A stretch of 7,514 bases of DNA from Planctomycetaceae bacterium (GCA_031288765.1 JAITQV010000481.1:1-7514); one strand, 5' to 3'; counted from the first letter of the stretch, positions 1 to 6,944 are shown. The notes: a model not told the origin generated them from the letters alone. Program-made: numbers and translations.

Positions 1-513
1 TTTTCAACATTTTTAGGATTATTGTCATACGTCAATGACAAATATAAACTGATTAAGAAATTCGGACATCCTAAAAGTCCTGCCGGATTGTCTCATGAAT
101 CCGTTCAAACATTGAAAACGAAACTCTGGGATGACGTTTCAATAATCGATGAATATATTGATTCGGTAAGGATTGACTCCGAAGAGCAAATACAAATATT
201 GGAAGGATGGAAGAAAAAAATCTCGGGACGATTCGTCGTTGTTAAACACTTAAAAAAACACAGTATTTTTCTGGACAACGAAAATGATTTGTTATTCGGC
301 GTTATCGGAATAACAGATCCGATTTGTTTTGTGATATCTGAAACGTTGCCTGTTTTAGTAAATGCTGTTTTATTGCCTTTTAAGGGGGCTATCATTTATG
401 ACAGTTTATTGGGTAGATATAACGTCTATTTCGGTTCTAATATTTGCTGGAGTTTTAATAAAAAATATTCGGAAATCAAAAAAGAAATAGGAATTATCAC
501 CACAATAGACTGA
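1..513 (+). CDS. Uncharacterised protein, 3' portion (5' end outside window)
   Basis: The frame is open from base 1 to the TGA at 511-513, giving about 170 residues. A TTG at 22 could be read as a start, but no ribosome binding site precedes it and the frame stays open upstream, so this is most likely the C-terminal part of a longer gene. The fragment has no signal peptide or clear membrane span. Its first half is charged and probably helical. Its second half is more hydrophobic and contains LLPFKGAIIYDSLL (bases 370-411), then YNVYFG, and it ends in a KKEIGIITT stretch. From memory, this LLPFKG-IIYD-LL block followed by a Y-N-FG motif recurs near the C-terminus of uncharacterised bacterial proteins, some fused to other domains. 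I know no function for it and assign none. It is a separate unit from the downstream genes, with a 371-base gap. Coding is well supported by length and amino-acid composition; the identity is not. Confidence 0.72.
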   Translation, partial: FSTFLGLLSYVNDKYKLIKKFGHPKSPAGLSHESVQTLKTKLWDDVSIIDEYIDSVRIDSEEQIQILEGWKKKISGRFVVVKHLKKHSIFLDNENDLLFGVIGITDPICFVISETLPVLVNAVLLPFKGAIIYDSLLGRYNVYFGSNICWSFNKKYSEIKKEIGIITTID

Positions 514-533
514 TATATTTCCGGCAGCCATAT

Positions 534-587
534 AGGCGATGTTTCGCCGAAAGGGTTTTCACCCGCGGTTTTCACCCGCCATCGCCT
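534..587. repeat. Hairpin with internal 13-bp tandem repeat
   Basis: AGGCGATG (534-541) pairs perfectly with CATCGCCT (580-587). Between the arms, GGTTTTCACCCGC occurs twice back to back without a gap (554-566 and 567-579). The left edge, 533-552, matches 18 of 20 bases at 6905-6924 downstream of the giant gene, so this is probably one copy of a dispersed intergenic repeat. No T-run follows, so an intrinsic terminator is unlikely. Confidence 0.6.
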
Positions 588-637
588 CTCTATCCGTAAA
601 CAAATTAAATCTCGGTTGTTTACAAACATTCCGCTGA

Positions 638-678
638 AATATTACAAAAACCGGTTTCCGTTCAAACATTGTAATATT
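638..678. promoter_or_regulatory. Nested inverted repeat upstream of WD40 gene
   Basis: AATATTACAA (638-647) and TTGTAATATT (669-678) form a perfect 10-bp inverted repeat. Directly inside the left arm lies a second perfect palindrome, AAACCGGTTT (648-657). The near-identical words TACAAACATT (621-630) and TTCAAACATT (661-670) sit beside and within it. The symmetry would suit a dimeric regulator or an RNA hairpin about 200 bases ahead of the WD40 start. Its role is inferred from symmetry and position only. Confidence 0.35.
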
Positions 679-703
679 CGTAGTTCAGTTAAAATAAATA
701 ATC

Positions 704-709
704 TATACT
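704..709 (+). promoter_or_regulatory. Possible -10 element of WD40 gene
   Basis: TATACT resembles a sigma-70 -10 box and lies in AT-rich DNA just after the nested inverted repeat. No good -35 hexamer is found at 16-18 bases upstream; the best-placed word is TAGTTC at 681-686. If used, it would leave an untranslated leader of about 170 bases. This is a weak, sequence-only suggestion. Confidence 0.2.
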
Positions 710-870
710 GATTTTTTGGTTTTTACCGATTTTTATTGCTCTGTTGAAATTTTTTAGCCGATTAAAGAACGGCAGAGATTAGTTTATTCCGAAACGAACT
801 TCCCGAATTAACTTCATTGCGCAATCACGCTTTATTCCACAATCCATTCCGAAAAAATCCCGATATTTCA

Positions 871-878
871 AAAGGAGA
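871..878 (+). promoter_or_regulatory. Ribosome binding site of WD40 gene
   Basis: AAAGGAGA contains a GGAG core at 874-877, seven bases before the ATG at 885. This is a standard Shine-Dalgarno arrangement and supports that start. Confidence 0.8.
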
Positions 879-884
879 GAAAAC

Positions 885-2105
885 ATGACGTTTTCAAAAT
901 CAGTACACTCTTTTTTAAGTTTTGGACTTGCCGGTTTTTTATCTCTAACGGCGGTCATTGTTTACAGCAATCAAACCGCCGGACAAATCATTGCACAAAC
1001 CGTCGGGCAAATAATCGAACCCAAAATAGAACAAACAATTCTCGAACCCGCCGAAACTGTTAGACTTTACGAGCAAATCGCTAATATTGACCGTGTTCCG
1101 GTCATAACTTGTATCGATCTTGAAAAAAACGGACGGCTTTTGGCAATCGGCGGCGATGATTGTATTGTTCGGCTTTGGGATGTGCAGGCAAAAGGGTTTA
1201 TCCGTGAATTGCAGGAACATCTCGATTGGGTGCGCGGTCTCGCATTCAGCCCCGATCAATCCCGCCTGGTAACCGTCGGTCAAGACGGACAAATTAAATT
1301 ATGGGATGTTCAAACCGGTTCTTTGGTACGTTCCCTGAAAGGCGCCGTACGCGGAACTCAAAAAATTCTGTTTCACCCGGACGGTTTACGGTTTGCCGTT
1401 TGCGGATTTGAGAAAAATGTTCGGATTTATGACGCCGCAACCGGTAATTTGCTAACAACATTGGAAACACACGGGACAAGTAATAAAGCCATCGCTTTTT
1501 CGCCGGACGGTTCCCTTTTGGCTGTCGGCGGACGAACCGGTGTTATCCGAATTTGGCAAACATCGGATTACCGGCAATTAACCGATTTGAAAGGTGACGG
1601 ACGGCGTGTTCACACGGTTGCGTTTTCGCCGGACGGTTCGCAACTGGCTTCCGGCGGCGATGGTCCGTTCATTATGATTTGGAAACCAACCGACGGAACC
1701 TTGCTGCAAAGTCTTCAGGAACGTCCGGGCAAAACTTTTTCTCTTGTATTTTGCGGTCAAACATTGCTTGCTTCCGGCGAAAGCGATAACGCTATACGTA
1801 TTTGGGATATTACGCAAAACCGGAACATCTTCACTCTTCTTGGACATACCGGAACGATTTCGACGATGATTTACGAAGCGGCAACAAACCGGCTGATTTC
1901 CGGCAGTTTTGATACTTCACTTCGGTTTTGGAGTTTACCGGCGGATTCCGCACCGGCTCAACCGCTTACGGCGGCAGCCGCTCAACCGGCAATAAATCAG
2001 CCGACGGTTCAGACGGAATCAGTTCCGGTTGCAGAACCAAAGGCATCCCCGTTTGACGCCGAATCCATCAACACGGCAACAATATCCGTTCCAATCTCTT
2101 TTTAA
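885..2105 (+). CDS. WD40 repeat beta-propeller protein, probably exported or membrane-anchored
   Basis: The product has 406 residues and starts at an ATG behind a good ribosome binding site. Residues about 10-27 are a hydrophobic stretch after a short N-terminus with one Lys, fitting a signal peptide or signal anchor; no clear cleavage site is visible. A short linker containing two GQII words follows. Seven WD40 repeats can then be counted from their closing motifs: RLWD (96-99), KLWD (138-141), RIYD (180-183), RIWQ (222-225), MIWK (264-267), RIWD (305-308) and RFWS (347-350). Several have the usual AFSPDGS strand start and a GH-type turn. Seven is the number for one closed propeller, so the domain looks complete. 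The tail from about 352 is rich in Pro, Ala, Gln and Val and is probably disordered. WD40 propellers are protein-binding scaffolds with no catalysis of their own. The giant surface-type protein starts 106 bases downstream on the same strand, so the two may be co-transcribed. The partner is unknown. Confidence 0.93.
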   Translation: MTFSKSVHSFLSFGLAGFLSLTAVIVYSNQTAGQIIAQTVGQIIEPKIEQTILEPAETVRLYEQIANIDRVPVITCIDLEKNGRLLAIGGDDCIVRLWDVQAKGFIRELQEHLDWVRGLAFSPDQSRLVTVGQDGQIKLWDVQTGSLVRSLKGAVRGTQKILFHPDGLRFAVCGFEKNVRIYDAATGNLLTTLETHGTSNKAIAFSPDGSLLAVGGRTGVIRIWQTSDYRQLTDLKGDGRRVHTVAFSPDGSQLASGGDGPFIMIWKPTDGTLLQSLQERPGKTFSLVFCGQTLLASGESDNAIRIWDITQNRNIFTLLGHTGTISTMIYEAATNRLISGSFDTSLRFWSLPADSAPAQPLTAAAAQPAINQPTVQTESVPVAEPKASPFDAESINTATISVPISF

Positions 2106-2200
2106 TTGCAGGCATTTTAATTTCGATTTTAATTTCAATTTCAAAAATCAAATTCAAAAAACAATTTCAAATCATTCCCCCTTTTAAGATACGAAAACAC
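2106..2200. repeat. AT-rich spacer with short direct repeat
   Basis: The spacer between the two large genes is low-complexity A/T sequence. ATTTTAATTTC occurs at 2114-2124 and again at 2126-2136, followed by variants of the CAATTTC/CAAATTC word to about 2170. GATTTT (2125-2130) and AAAATC (2144-2149) could pair weakly, but there is no GC-rich stem with a T-run, so I see no terminator separating the genes. Confidence 0.5.
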
Positions 2201-2205
2201 GGAGG
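2201..2205 (+). promoter_or_regulatory. Strong ribosome binding site that fixes a GTG start
   Basis: GGAGG lies six bases before the GTG at 2212. The next in-frame ATG encodes residue 34 and would cut through the conserved planctomycete N-terminal motif. The strong site and the retained motif together make GTG the believable start. Confidence 0.8.
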
Positions 2206-2211
2206 TTTTCA

Positions 2212-5200
2212 GTGGGTTTTTTCAACCATATTTTCGGCGGTGCAACACCGGTCAAGGAAACATTCAAACGCCGTCAATCGCTTCGGCAACGGATTTGCCG
2301 TATTGAAGAGATGGAAACACGCGACCTCCTTTCTGTTACGCCGTATGTTGCGCCTGATCCTATCAATGTCGGTCTGGTTTATCACGAAGACTATTCTTAT
2401 GAAGGACTCAGCAATGACGAAGGCGATTCCGGCGGTGATACATTTATTATTTCATGGAACGGCGGCGCGGAAGGAACAACACTTGACAAAGTGATTATTG
2501 ATCTGAATAAAAATTCCGGGTTTGTTAATTCCTCAAGTATTCATTTCAACATCGACGGACACATTCCAAATCACGATGGAACTTATTACAATTTTGATGC
2601 GGAGATTGATGCCAATGACCGTAACGAAATTATTGTTAAATCGGCGGATGTTTCTAATGATGGTAAAGTTTTGACGATTGAATTTGACGGTTTTACCGCC
2701 GAAAAACAATTTTATTTCAAAATTGATGTTGATGAAATCAGCGGAGAAGTTCAACCGACAGTTGACCGGTTGGTTTCCGGAAGCGAAATGGAAGGTTCCC
2801 GTTTCACCGGTGTTTTTTCCGCTCAAAATTACGAAGAGAATACGTTTGACATCAAACTGGCTAATTATTACAATATTGATCCTGAAACTAATCTTGATTT
2901 ACCGCCGGACGCTTTTTACGACATTCCCGATGATCACGACAATACCGCCGGTGCGGTAGCAACATTGTCGGTTCAAAATCCGTTGTCCGGTTCGATTTCC
3001 GGTTACGTTTACGAAGATGTCAATAATGACGGTATTAAAGATTCGGCGGAAAACGGTATTGCCGGAGTTTGGCTGGAATTATTCATTCTGAACTCCGGCA
3101 ATCAATATGTTACAACCGGACTGCAAGTTCAGACGGATTCCGACGGTTATTATCGTTTTGATAATATTGAAGGCGGACGAACTTATAAAGTTATTGAAAC
3201 ACAGCCTGCACACTATGCGGACGGAATCGACACACCGGGTTTTATTGACAATGAATCGGTTGGAGAAGCGGTTCCGCCGGACGGACTCACGGATATTCAC
3301 ATCGGCGCGAATGAAAATGGTATCAATTACAATTTCGGTGAACTGAAACGGGCATCTCTTCAAGGTTTCGTTTACCATGACCGAAACGGTAACGGAATCC
3401 GTAACAGTGTTGAATCGGGCGAATCAGACGGCGAGGAAGGTATTGCCGGTGTTAAAATTCAACTTCAAGTTCGCAACGCTTTAGGTACATACGAAAATGT
3501 TCCCGATGCTGTTGCCGTAACCGGTTCGGACGGTCAATATTTGTTCGAAAATCTTGATCCGTTCAAAATGTACCGTGTTGTTGAAACACAACCGGACGGC
3601 TGGATAGACGGCAAAGACAGCGTTGGAACGGTTAACGGTGTTCCGGTTGGGAATGTTTTGCAAGACGATAAAATCAGCGATATTTATCTACGGTTTGAAG
3701 AACACGGGACGGAATACAATTTTGCCGAATATAAAATGGGTTCGATTTCCGGTAACGTTTACGAAGACAATAACAATGACGGAAAACGTGATCCGAATGA
3801 ACCGGGAATTGACGGTGTAACGATTTATCTTTGCGTTATTGATGAAAACGGTAATCAGACAAATGTCGCACAAACCGTAACACACGACGGCGGAAAATAT
3901 TCTTTCGACGGATTGCTTGAACCGGGCAAAATTTATTGTCTTACCGAAAAGAATCCCGAAGGTTACTGTGACGGAATCAATGCGGTTGGAACGGTTAATG
4001 ATGTTACGGTTGGCGAGTTCAAGCCGGACAATCCCGATGCAATGACCAATATTACAGTTGGTTCGGGGCAGCAGGGAATTGAGTACAATTTTGCGGAAAA
4101 CAAACGCGGCAGTCTTAGCGGTTACGTTTATGAAGATACGAATAAAAACGGACAAAAAGATTCCGGTGAAAAAGGAATTGCCGGTGGCGTTTTGACGTTG
4201 TGGGTTTGGAACGCAACAGAAAATAAATATGTTCAAACAACGAAAACCGCAACAACCGATGCCAATGGTTATTACGAATTTACGGAATTGTGTCCGTTCA
4301 AAAATTATCAGATTACGGAAACGCAGCCGGCGAATTACGATGACGGTCAGGAAACAGCGGGTTCTTTGGGCGGTGATAAAATTAGCAACGATGTGATTGC
4401 CAATATTTTGTTACCGCCGGGCGGAACGGGAACCGGTTACAATTTCGGCGAATTGGTGCAAACGCCGCCCGAACCCGGAAAAGGTTCTTTGAGCGGTTAC
4501 GTTTATGTTGATGCCGATAAAAACGGTTCCAAAGATTCGGCGGAACAAGGTATCGGCGGTGTTACACTTAAACTTTATCAACTGACGAATGGTTCCTACG
4601 TCAACACGGGTAAAACGGCAACAACCGATTCAAACGGATATTATATTTTCCAAAATCTTGATTCCAATCAGACATATCAGATTACCGAAACACAACCGGC
4701 GGCTTACGATGACGGTGATGAAAGTGTTGGTTCGTTGGGAGGAATTTTGTCTGCGAATGATGTGATTTCAGATATTATGTTACCGGCGGATGGTGCGGGA
4801 ACCGGTTACAATTTCGGTGAATTGGAAAAAACGCCGCCCGATCCCGAAAAAGGTTCTCTGAGCGGTTACGTTTATGTTGACGATAACGGTAACGGTATCA
4901 AAGACAGCGGTGAAGCCGGAATTTCCGGTGTTGTATTATCGCTTTGGAAACTCAGCGGGACAACTTATACCGAAACGGGATTGACGGCAACAACCGATTC
5001 AAACGGATATTATATCTTTACGAATCTTGATCCTAACGAAACGTATATGATTGTTGAAACGCAGCCTGATGCTTATTTGGACGGTCAGGAAAGTATCGGA
5101 ACGCTTGGCGGTAATCAGATTGAAAACGATAAGATTCAGGAGATTGTTTTGATTTCCGGTCAACACGGACAGAGTTACAATTTTGGCGAATTGGAACAGG

Positions 5201-6684
5201 AACTCGAACCGCCGCCAACAACACCGCAAACTTCGCCGCCGACACTTTTACCGCCGTTTTCGCCGAATTATCCTATGGGAGCGGTTGGACAATCGAATGG
5301 TTTGGCGGCGCCGTCGTGGCAACCGCCTTTAGTTAGTGAAACATTGCGGACGGGTTATGGCGGCGGCGGATTACCGAACGGATATTCATGGCATTTGAGT
5401 GTTATCAATGCCGGTTATCCGCGTGATACGGATTCCGGTTTCAGTATTACAGCGCAGGCAATTCGTGCGGCACAGAATCCCGTACAACAAGTTGCGTTAT
5501 TAAGCGGAGAGCAGGCGGACAAGGAAACAACGGAATTGGAAGCGGTTAAGGCAAAGTATATTTCTGTTGCGTGGGAACCGCTTCCGATGAACCAATCGGT
5601 TTGGTACACACGCGATGCCAATGGGCGAATTAAAAAACGGTTTACGTTTGGACCGGAAGGCGGGCGACCGCTTGTTGGTGATTTCAACGGCGACGGAATG
5701 GCGGAATTGGCTGTTTTCAACGATGGAAAATGGTACATTGATATTAACGGTAACGGAGTTTGGGATGAGGAAGACCTTTGGTGTGAACTGGGGACATCAA
5801 CGGATCAACCGATTATTGGGGACTGGGACGGGGACGGCAAAGCGGACATTGGCATTTTCGGTCAGCAATGGGCGGGTGATACGGCGATTATTGCGGACGA
5901 ACCGGGGTTGCCGAGTGATTTGAACACAACGATTACGGCACGTCCTAAAAATATGCCGCCGAAAACCGATGTTGCGAAAAGTCAAAGCCATATCCGTGCG
6001 ATGAAACATTCGCAAAAAGGCGGTGTCCGGCTTGATGTGATTGACCATGTTTTCCAATACGGAACGGACGGCGATTTGGCGTTTAGCGGAGATTTCTCCG
6101 GCGACGGAGTTACGAAGATCGGTATTTACCGGAACGGGAAATGGTTTATTGATTACAACGGCAACGGTCAATGGGACAGCGAAGACATTTATATTGACAA
6201 TGCCGATTATCATCTTGGATCGAATGGGATTCCGGTGGTTGGCGATTTTAACGGAGACGGAATTGACAAGATTGGTTTGTTTATTGATGGCGTCTGGCAT
6301 CTTGACACGGCGGGCGATTTCAAATTTGACACCAAAATTGAATTTGGCGAGGCGGGGGATTATCCTGTGGTGGGGGATTTTGACGGGGACGGTATAACTC
6401 AGTTAGCGGTTTATCGTGCGGAGAGGATGGATTCGTTGCAAGCGCGGGCGGTACCGGAAGTTGCTCCGGCGGAATCGGTAACATCGCCGGAGTTATCTTC
6501 GGAGCCGCAGGCAGCCCGTGCGGGAACATCAGGACGGATTGCGTCGCGATATCACGGCAATGATGCTTCGCAGGATCAGGATAAAACTACAGATCAGGGA
6601 ACATTGCCGGAGAAGTTCCAACGGCATGGGCGATCAATGCACACCCCGCATTCCAACCATCCGCTCCATCGGCATCACCGCTAA
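2212..6684 (+). CDS. Giant planctomycete surface-type protein: LEPR-like N-terminus, six SdrD-B-like repeats, FG-GAP-like repeats
   Basis: The product has 1490 residues and starts at GTG. Residues 25-41 read RQRICRIEEMETRDLLS, close to the Arg-rich LEPR-XLL motif at the N-terminus of many planctomycete extracellular proteins. No ordinary hydrophobic signal peptide is present. Residues about 45-259 are acidic and look beta-rich. Six SdrD-B-like repeats follow, starting at residues 260, 381, 510, 633, 758 and 881 and ending near 994. Each has an SGYVYEDxNxNGxxDxxE-type calcium loop, a TTDSNGYYxF-like strand, an ETQP motif (degenerate in repeat 3) and a closing YNFGEL or YNFAE. A Pro-rich linker runs from about 995 to 1030. 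FG-GAP-like DxxGDG motifs begin at D1157, D1204, D1294, D1345 and D1389. The last 88 residues are low-complexity and end in a His/Arg-rich tail. There is no LPXTG, dockerin or autotransporter domain. By family analogy it is a calcium-stiffened cell-surface stalk or adhesin; the ligand is unknown. It may share a transcript with the WD40 gene. Confidence 0.92.
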   Translation: MGFFNHIFGGATPVKETFKRRQSLRQRICRIEEMETRDLLSVTPYVAPDPINVGLVYHEDYSYEGLSNDEGDSGGDTFIISWNGGAEGTTLDKVIIDLNKNSGFVNSSSIHFNIDGHIPNHDGTYYNFDAEIDANDRNEIIVKSADVSNDGKVLTIEFDGFTAEKQFYFKIDVDEISGEVQPTVDRLVSGSEMEGSRFTGVFSAQNYEENTFDIKLANYYNIDPETNLDLPPDAFYDIPDDHDNTAGAVATLSVQNPLSGSISGYVYEDVNNDGIKDSAENGIAGVWLELFILNSGNQYVTTGLQVQTDSDGYYRFDNIEGGRTYKVIETQPAHYADGIDTPGFIDNESVGEAVPPDGLTDIHIGANENGINYNFGELKRASLQGFVYHDRNGNGIRNSVESGESDGEEGIAGVKIQLQVRNALGTYENVPDAVAVTGSDGQYLFENLDPFKMYRVVETQPDGWIDGKDSVGTVNGVPVGNVLQDDKISDIYLRFEEHGTEYNFAEYKMGSISGNVYEDNNNDGKRDPNEPGIDGVTIYLCVIDENGNQTNVAQTVTHDGGKYSFDGLLEPGKIYCLTEKNPEGYCDGINAVGTVNDVTVGEFKPDNPDAMTNITVGSGQQGIEYNFAENKRGSLSGYVYEDTNKNGQKDSGEKGIAGGVLTLWVWNATENKYVQTTKTATTDANGYYEFTELCPFKNYQITETQPANYDDGQETAGSLGGDKISNDVIANILLPPGGTGTGYNFGELVQTPPEPGKGSLSGYVYVDADKNGSKDSAEQGIGGVTLKLYQLTNGSYVNTGKTATTDSNGYYIFQNLDSNQTYQITETQPAAYDDGDESVGSLGGILSANDVISDIMLPADGAGTGYNFGELEKTPPDPEKGSLSGYVYVDDNGNGIKDSGEAGISGVVLSLWKLSGTTYTETGLTATTDSNGYYIFTNLDPNETYMIVETQPDAYLDGQESIGTLGGNQIENDKIQEIVLISGQHGQSYNFGELEQELEPPPTTPQTSPPTLLPPFSPNYPMGAVGQSNGLAAPSWQPPLVSETLRTGYGGGGLPNGYSWHLSVINAGYPRDTDSGFSITAQAIRAAQNPVQQVALLSGEQADKETTELEAVKAKYISVAWEPLPMNQSVWYTRDANGRIKKRFTFGPEGGRPLVGDFNGDGMAELAVFNDGKWYIDINGNGVWDEEDLWCELGTSTDQPIIGDWDGDGKADIGIFGQQWAGDTAIIADEPGLPSDLNTTITARPKNMPPKTDVAKSQSHIRAMKHSQKGGVRLDVIDHVFQYGTDGDLAFSGDFSGDGVTKIGIYRNGKWFIDYNGNGQWDSEDIYIDNADYHLGSNGIPVVGDFNGDGIDKIGLFIDGVWHLDTAGDFKFDTKIEFGEAGDYPVVGDFDGDGITQLAVYRAERMDSLQARAVPEVAPAESVTSPELSSEPQAARAGTSGRIASRYHGNDASQDQDKTTDQGTLPEKFQRHGRSMHTPHSNHPLHRHHR
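2989..5193 (+). repeat. Six in-frame SdrD-B-like repeats, last ones nearly identical in places
   Basis: Repeat units start at bases 2989, 3352, 3739, 4108, 4483 and 4852, with lengths of 121, 129, 123, 125, 123 and 114 residues. Units 1-3 have diverged: unit 2 has an acidic insertion after its calcium loop, and unit 3 carries three Cys that its neighbours lack. Units 4-6 are closest to each other, and 4 and 5 end in similar linkers (TPPEPGK, TPPDPEK). A perfect 32-bp direct repeat occurs at 4615-4646 and 4984-5015, exactly 369 bases apart, which is the length of unit 5. This points to recent duplication or gene conversion at this end of the array. Confidence 0.88.
5644..6417 (+). repeat. FG-GAP-like calcium repeat region within the giant protein
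   Basis: Five units share the pattern xxFGxxGxxPVVGDFxGDGxxxxAVF. Three continue into a GxWxxD strand, and two of these add a second loop, NGNGxWDxED (after D1157 and D1294). The third (after D1345) has a degraded version, DTAGDFKFDTK. Spacing between the GD Asp residues is 47, 90, 51 and 44 residues. The 90-residue gap is about two units long and holds a linker of roughly 50 residues (about 1224-1277) rich in Thr, Pro, Lys and His. FG-GAP/VCBS-type repeats usually fold as a calcium-binding beta-propeller, but five units alone would be an incomplete ring. Confidence 0.75.
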
Positions 6685-6765
6685 TTTTGATAATAAATGT
6701 TGTGAGTTTACATCTATTTAGTTCTTTGTCAAACTATTACGGTATCTATTCAGTTACTTGAAAAT

Positions 6766-6846
6766 AGGGCTGAAAGCCCTCAATATCATAGCGTAGGGCA
6801 ACGCCCTCAGAATAGGATACAAATAAACTACAAGCCCTGAAAAGGA
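6766..6846. repeat. Three small GGGC/GCCC hairpins
   Basis: The first hairpin is AGGGCT-GAA-AGCCCT (6766-6780), a perfect 6-bp stem. The second is AGGGC-AAC-GCCCT (6795-6807), a perfect 5-bp stem. The third, GCCCT-GAA-AAGGA (6834-6846), is decayed, with two mismatches. The word AGGATACA follows at 6814-6821 and again at 6843-6850. They look like members of one short palindromic repeat family. Confidence 0.65.
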
Positions 6847-6853
6847 TACATAT

Positions 6854-6888
6854 TAGTTGATAGTTAGTAGTGGATAGTTAATAGTTCG
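6854..6888. repeat. Five-copy heptamer tandem array (TAGTNNN)
   Basis: TAGT recurs at 6854, 6861, 6868, 6875 and 6882, exactly seven bases apart. The units are TAGTTGA, TAGTTAG, TAGTGGA, TAGTTAA and TAGTTCG. The phase is perfect although the last three bases vary. Confidence 0.65.
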
Positions 6889-6904
6889 CACGGAAATCAA
6901 AAGG

Positions 6905-6944
6905 TAGGCGGCGTTTCGCCGAAATGCCGCTTGCCGATAGGCAA
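6905..6944. repeat. Palindromic repeat related to 533-552
   Basis: Bases 6905-6924 match 533-552 at 18 of 20 positions. Within the copy GGCG-TTT-CGCC (6910-6920) can pair, and TTGCC-GATA-GGCAA (6931-6944) forms a second small hairpin. Finding the same unit on both sides of the WD40/giant gene pair suggests a dispersed intergenic repeat. Confidence 0.55.

Larger units (their letters stand above)
514..884. other. Intergenic region between partial gene and WD40 gene
   Basis: This 371-base stretch has no convincing reading frame on either strand. It holds a GC-rich hairpin with an internal 13-bp tandem repeat (534-587), a nested inverted repeat (638-678), AT-rich sequence with T-runs around 710-755, a 10-bp palindrome ATTGCGCAAT (816-825), and the ribosome binding site of the WD40 gene. 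The promoter of that gene is probably here, but no clear -35/-10 pair can be read. I see no T-tailed hairpin that would terminate the first gene. Confidence 0.6.

Noticed and set aside
426..629. 67-codon minus-strand frame reaching into the first intergenic gap
   Set aside because: Much of it overlaps the first gene in antisense, and the rest is the tandem repeat and hairpin. No ribosome binding site or family signal is seen.
3688..4236. 182-codon minus-strand open frame
   Set aside because: It lies wholly inside the giant plus-strand gene, whose repeats explain the sequence, and its composition is that of an antisense shadow.
5797..6300. 167-codon minus-strand open frame
   Set aside because: It is antisense to the FG-GAP-like region, with no recognisable domain and repeated words that mirror the sense repeats.
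2212..6684. LPXTG-type wall-anchored Sdr protein of a Gram-positive bacterium
   Set aside because: There is no LPXTG, no C-terminal membrane helix and no YSIRK signal; the N-terminal motif points to planctomycetes.
6766..6780. Hairpin as intrinsic terminator of the giant gene
   Set aside because: The stem is only 6 bp and is followed by CAATATCATA rather than a T-run.
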